Assembly (NCBI GenBank): GCA_026645635.1
Contig: JAPKMV010000003.1
Coordinates: 1 to 20,442, forward strand
Direction: 5' to 3'
DNA: 20,442 nucleotides
From: Caldilineaceae bacterium
GTDB taxonomy: Bacteria; Chloroflexota; Anaerolineae; Caldilineales; Caldilineaceae
A program made the translations under genes and the position numbers. The stretch's first letter is position 1, and the number at the start of each line of letters is the position of its first letter. Under the pieces are notes generated by a model that did no database searches, had not been told where the DNA came from, and saw nothing but the letters and a program-made list of their open reading frames with translations. This document shows positions 16,046 to 20,442 of the stretch, in pieces.

Positions 16046-16831
16046 TCAGGGGGCCGCCTGCCCTGCCGCCATCCAATTTTTCAAGTCTTCCAACGGCTGC
16101 TGCGTCACGGGAATCAGGTCGCTGTAGGGGCGATCCATCTCGACGATCAGCACCATGACCAGGGAGAACGACAGCGCCAGGATCAACATCGCCCAGGTGC
16201 GTCGGGAACCGGCGATGCCGGTCTGGTAGCCGACGCCAAACATGCCCAGGGCAACCAGGATGAAGAGCATCCACCAGATCGCGGCGGGCACACGCGCCTG
16301 GGCGCCGATGGCCACCCGCAGCCAGTGCACATTCGTCACCTCGTTCAGCACCTCGATGTAGAGCGCTGCGACATCTGAATTCATGTCCAGGCGCGCATTG
16401 GCCACAGCAGTGTCCCATAGCTGGCGCTGCACCCGGTCCGCTTCGATCATCCCAGCCTGCAACTGATCAAGGGCGCCGGTTGTGACCAATTGCAGACGCA
16501 CATCCACATAGTCGCGGAGCAGGGCGGTGGCCTCGGCGCGGTCGGCATCGGGCAAGAAGTCGGCCCGGCTGTAGGCCGTGCGGATCAGGTTGGCTTCGTC
16601 CCGCACCAGCCCCTTGCGGGCGTCATAACGGTCGGAGACGATGGCAAAGGTGAACGCCAGGATAAAGGCCAAGAGGCCCAGGATGGTGCCCGCAATGGCG
16701 GAGACCGGCGCTTCCTTTTCGTCCTCCGTGAGCGTGTGGTTGCGCACGCCCAGGCGATAGCCCGCCTCGATCGCGGCGCCGACGCAGATGACGGTCATGC
16801 CGAACAGCAGCCAGGCCGGTAGCGTGTCCAT
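16046..16831 (-). CDS. DUF4239 (bestrophin-like) integral membrane protein
   Basis: This is a membrane protein of 261 aa. It has four hydrophobic segments at about 5-25, 43-66, 182-203 and 211-231, with a soluble loop between the second and third. The stretch DARKGLVRDEANLIRTAYSRADFLP after segment two is typical of DUF4239 proteins, a family distantly related to bestrophin channels whose function is unsettled. The ATG at 16831 has GAGGA a few bases upstream. Its gene follows the PPK2 gene by 28 bases on the same strand, so the two are probably one transcript. It converges with the FGGY kinase gene; no clear terminator is seen in the 85-base gap. Confidence 0.85.
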   Translation of the reverse strand: MDTLPAWLLFGMTVICVGAAIEAGYRLGVRNHTLTEDEKEAPVSAIAGTILGLLAFILAFTFAIVSDRYDARKGLVRDEANLIRTAYSRADFLPDADRAEATALLRDYVDVRLQLVTTGALDQLQAGMIEADRVQRQLWDTAVANARLDMNSDVAALYIEVLNEVTNVHWLRVAIGAQARVPAAIWWMLFILVALGMFGVGYQTGIAGSRRTWAMLILALSFSLVMVLIVEMDRPYSDLIPVTQQPLEDLKNWMAAGQAAP

Positions 16832-16859
16832 AGTTCCTCAGACTCTCACTGGCGCGACA

Positions 16860-17732
16860 TCAGTAGACTTCGGGCACCATGTGATAGGCATAGTCCGGTT
16901 CGACATAGTCGCCCTGTGCCTGGCGCTTGGGAAACTTCACCTTCTCGCGCGGCACTTCTTCGTAGGGAATCTGGCTGAGCAGATGGGTGATGCAGTTCAG
17001 GCGGGCGCGGCGCTTGTCGTTGGCATCGACCACAAACCAGGGATTCTCGGGCGTGTCGGTCGCCGCAAACATGGCGTCGCGGGCACGCGAATAGTCGTAC
17101 CAGCGGCTGTAGCTCTTCATGTCCATCGGCGTGAGCTTCCAGATCTTGCGCTGGTCATCGTTGCGCGCCCGCAGCCGTTCGTCCTGCACATCCATGCTCA
17201 CTTCCAGCCAGTACTTGAGCAGGATGGCGCCGGAGTGGATGATGGCTCGTTCAACCAAGGGCGTGTACTTGAGAAAGTATTCGACCTGTTCAGGCGTGGC
17301 AAAGCCCATCACCCGTTCCACACCCGCCCGGTTGTACCAACTGCGGTCGAAGATGACCACCTCACCGGCCGCGGGCAGGTGGGGCATGTAGCGCTGGAAG
17401 TACATCTGCGACTTTTCCCGTTCCGTGGGCGCGGGCAAGGCCACCACCCGGAAGATGCGCGGACTGACGCGCTCGGTGATGCGTTTGATCACGCCGCCCT
17501 TGCCTGCCGTGTCGCGGCCCTCGAACACCACGCAGACCTTGGCGCCGGTCGCCCGCACCCATTCCTGCAGCTTGACGAGTTCGACCTGGAGCTTTTCCAT
17601 CTCCTCCTCGAACGCCTTGCTGCTCATCTTGGCCTTGACTGCGGGCGCACTCGCGTCGGCCTTGAGCTGGCTCTTTTTCTCTTTCTTGTCCTTCTTGCCC
17701 TTCTTGTCCGGTTTGTCTTTTTTCTTGCTCAT
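16860..17732 (-). CDS. ppk2: Polyphosphate kinase 2 (PPK2)
   Basis: PPK2 transfers phosphate between inorganic polyphosphate and nucleotides. The 290-aa protein has Walker A at 71-80 (EGRDTAGKGG) and Walker B with the catalytic aspartate near 129 (IFDRSWYNRAG), then the lid region with SMDVQDERLRAR and WKLTPMD. It ends in the conserved FVVDANDKRRARLNCITHLL stretch. The first 25 residues are extremely lysine-rich (MSKKKDKPDKKGKKDKKEKK), probably a disordered basic tail that could bind polyphosphate; that role is inference. ATG 17732 is preceded by AGGAGA about nine bases upstream. Longer in-frame readings start in non-coding sequence. Whether it prefers ADP, GDP or AMP cannot be read from the motifs. 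It heads a probable two-gene transcript with the DUF4239 gene. Confidence 0.93.
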   Translation of the reverse strand: MSKKKDKPDKKGKKDKKEKKSQLKADASAPAVKAKMSSKAFEEEMEKLQVELVKLQEWVRATGAKVCVVFEGRDTAGKGGVIKRITERVSPRIFRVVALPAPTEREKSQMYFQRYMPHLPAAGEVVIFDRSWYNRAGVERVMGFATPEQVEYFLKYTPLVERAIIHSGAILLKYWLEVSMDVQDERLRARNDDQRKIWKLTPMDMKSYSRWYDYSRARDAMFAATDTPENPWFVVDANDKRRARLNCITHLLSQIPYEEVPREKVKFPKRQAQGDYVEPDYAYHMVPEVY

Positions 17733-17945
17733 GGCTCTACATCTCCTGTCGAACACCTGCCATCGCCTGCCTTCAGCACGGCTATGCTTTGGCTCTGATT
17801 TCCCGTGATCTGCCAACGTCGTGGACGCCGGCCAACGCCAACTGCGGACTATCTTCCATGATAGTGCTGCAATCGCCCTGCACCCAGACCCCAATAGTTG
17901 TAAAACAGGTGTAGAAAAAGCAGAAAAGGATGGAGGCGATTGAGT

Positions 17946-18977
<1,032 letters not shown>

Positions 18978-19000
18978 CTGCCCGTGCTCACTCTATCATC

Positions 19001-19966
19001 TCATGGGGCGTACACGCCCACTTCAATCGTTGCCGGGTCGGGCAGCGGGCTGTTTTCGGCGAACTCGATGGCGTCGGCGATCTCCACCTCGCAGCGGTGG
19101 ACAATCTCATCGAGTTCGACGCTGTCGACGGCACCGGCTGCCAGCAGCTTCTCACGGTAGAGCCGCACCGGGTCGCGCTGCTCCCACTCGGCCAGCAGTT
19201 CCCGCGGCACATACTCGAAGCCGTCGTGGATGGCGTGGCCCAACATGCGCATGGTCACCGCTTCGATCAGCGTCGGGCCGTCGCCCCGCCGCGCCCGCGC
19301 CAGCGCCTCGGCCACCACTGCGTAGACGGCCTCCACGTCGTTGCCATCCACCCGCACACCGGGGATGCCGTAGCCGGCGGCACGCGCCGCAATCTCCGGC
19401 AGCTTCATCTGTTGGCTCAGCGGCGTCGAGTAGGCGTACTGGTTGTTCTCCACCAGGATCACCAGCGGCGCCTGGCAAACGGCGGCCAGATTGAGCGTTT
19501 CATGGAAGAGACCGGCGCTGCTGGAGCCGTCGCCGGTGAAGGCGAGCACCGCCCGCGCTTCGCCGCGATAGGTGAAGTTCATCGCCACGCCCAGCGCCAC
19601 CGGCAGCGAATGGGGCAAATGGCTGATAAAGCCGATGATGTTCAGGTTGAGGTCGCCCATGCCGTGGAGATTGGCGTCGCGACCGCCGCTGACGCCGTTG
19701 GCGCGTCCCCACAGGTTGCCAAAGATGCGCCGGGCCGACATGCCGCGCAGCAGATAGGTTCCCAGGTCGCGGTGCATCGGCGCGACCACATCGTCCGCGG
19801 CCAGCGCATAGCCCGCGCCCACGTTGATCGCCTCGTGGCCGCGCTGGCTGAAGGCGCCGCCCAGCCCCCGCCCCTCTTTCCAGAGCGCGACCATGTTCTC
19901 GTCGAAGATGCGCGTCAGGCTCATCCAGTAAAAGAGTTCAAGCTGCTGTGCGCGTGTCAACATCAT
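19001..19966 (-). CDS. 2-oxo acid dehydrogenase E1 component, alpha subunit
   Basis: This is the alpha subunit carrying the thiamine diphosphate site. The cofactor motif is canonical: GDGSSSAGLFHETLN, followed 16 residues later by VENNQYAYSTP. HRDLGTYLLRGM and GHAIHDGFEYVP are also family-typical. The 321 aa are full length. The ATG at 19966 overlaps the stop of the upstream cytidylate kinase gene in an ATGA arrangement, a classic sign of translational coupling. A second ATG follows immediately. With the beta gene 23 bases downstream it forms a conventional E1 heterotetramer. E2 and E3 are not in the window and must be supplied elsewhere. Confidence 0.94.
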   Translation of the reverse strand: MMLTRAQQLELFYWMSLTRIFDENMVALWKEGRGLGGAFSQRGHEAINVGAGYALAADDVVAPMHRDLGTYLLRGMSARRIFGNLWGRANGVSGGRDANLHGMGDLNLNIIGFISHLPHSLPVALGVAMNFTYRGEARAVLAFTGDGSSSAGLFHETLNLAAVCQAPLVILVENNQYAYSTPLSQQMKLPEIAARAAGYGIPGVRVDGNDVEAVYAVVAEALARARRGDGPTLIEAVTMRMLGHAIHDGFEYVPRELLAEWEQRDPVRLYREKLLAAGAVDSVELDEIVHRCEVEIADAIEFAENSPLPDPATIEVGVYAP

Positions 19967-20442
19967 TGACCACCCGTACCATCGTCGCCGACCCGCGCAG
20001 CCAGCGCGGCCAGCACCTGCGCGACGACACCCGCCGGCGTCAGCGTGGTCGTGTCGACGATCAGCGCGTCCTCTGCCGGGCGCAGCGGCGCAGTGGCGCG
20101 GTGGCTGTCGATTTCGTCACGCCGGAGAATGTCCCGGAGCACGTCGGCAAAGGCGATGGTCTTGCCGCGGGCCAACAGTTCACGGTGGCGGCGCTGCGCC
20201 CGTTCTTCCGGCGTGGCGTCCATGTAGACCTTAGCCGCGGCGTGGGGCGCAACGACGGTGCCAATGTCGCGCCCCACCATGACGATGCCGGGGCGCTCGC
20301 CGGCGCCGCTGCCGTAGTGGTCGGCGATGCGCCGCTGCTGCGCGGCCAGGATGCGCCGCACGCCGGGATACGCCGCCACCACGGAGACGGTGCGATCCAC
20401 CTCCGGCGCGCGCATCGTCCAGGTCACATCGCGGCCATCGAC
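19963..20442 (-). CDS. cmk: Cytidylate kinase, 5' end cut by the window edge
   Basis: CMP/dCMP kinase uses ATP to make CDP and dCDP. About 159 C-terminal residues are visible, reading VDGRDVTWTMRAPEVDR at the edge, then VSVVAAYPGVR, the signature MVGRDIGTVV, and RAQRRHREL in the lid. These match the middle and end of Cmk (about 220-230 aa), so the missing N-terminus holds the P-loop. The reading frame is open through the last base of the window, so an apparent start at 20427 is not real. The stop overlaps the start of the E1 alpha gene by four bases (ATGA). The pairing of cmk with an E1 operon is unusual and probably reflects local gene order rather than shared function. Confidence 0.92.
   Translation of the reverse strand, partial: VDGRDVTWTMRAPEVDRTVSVVAAYPGVRRILAAQQRRIADHYGSGAGERPGIVMVGRDIGTVVAPHAAAKVYMDATPEERAQRRHRELLARGKTIAFADVLRDILRRDEIDSHRATAPLRPAEDALIVDTTTLTPAGVVAQVLAALAARVGDDGTGGQ

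Noticed and set aside
17848..17865. Small hairpin ACTATC-TTCCAT-GATAGT in the 213-base gap between E1 beta and PPK2
   Set aside because: Six base pairs only and no T-run on either side; no convincing PPK2 promoter could be placed either, so nothing in this gap is claimed.

Overview
The window is GC-rich, densely coding bacterial DNA. It is most likely a member of the Chloroflexota, perhaps a Caldilineae/Anaerolineae-type genome. I infer this from three things: secreted proteins ending in a short hydrophobic L-P tail (FLPLAL in the M28 peptidase, FLPMIDR in the pullulanase part), the enzyme repertoire, and palindromic intergenic repeats. No rRNA, tRNA, CRISPR array, transposase or phage gene is visible. 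No gene-free stretch exceeds about 250 bases.

Left part (1-3823): a minus-strand fold-type I aminotransferase (38-1213) diverges from a plus-strand class III aminotransferase (1460-2716). A secreted M28 zinc aminopeptidase (2897-3823) follows. The gaps hold two unrelated families of imperfect palindromes (1260-1351 and 2745-2841) and a short AT-rich direct repeat (3830-3855).

Centre (3889-10567): a very large secreted starch-degrading enzyme with its own promoter and a strong terminator. It reads signal peptide, two X25-like modules, a complete GH13 alpha-amylase domain, an Ig-like region, three CBM41-like modules, a CBM48-like start, and then a second GH13 domain of pullulanase type. The reading frame breaks at about 8352-8372, inside the CBM48 region, and some family-typical sequence is apparently missing there. 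The gene therefore appears as two ORFs. Either it is a real inactivating lesion or an assembly error.

Right part: a fused alpha-beta E1 component of a 2-oxo acid dehydrogenase (10601-12982) has a TATAAT box so close to its ATG that the mRNA is probably leaderless. It converges on a minus-strand DUF433/DUF5615 pair of toxin-antitoxin type (12979-13654). A 15-bp direct repeat brackets that pair, and a nested palindrome (13720-13824) follows. A HEAT-repeat protein (minus) and an FGGY carbohydrate kinase (plus) diverge from a shared promoter region at 14297-14345.

The last 4.4 kb is entirely minus strand. In transcription order it holds cytidylate kinase (cut by the window edge), E1 alpha (ATGA overlap with cmk), E1 beta, then polyphosphate kinase 2 and a DUF4239 membrane protein. 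The window thus carries two separate E1 systems, one fused and one split, but no E2 or E3 gene. The best candidates for something new are the broken dual-catalytic amylase-pullulanase and the repeat-bracketed toxin-antitoxin/palindrome segment. Nothing here clearly forms a novel multi-gene system.
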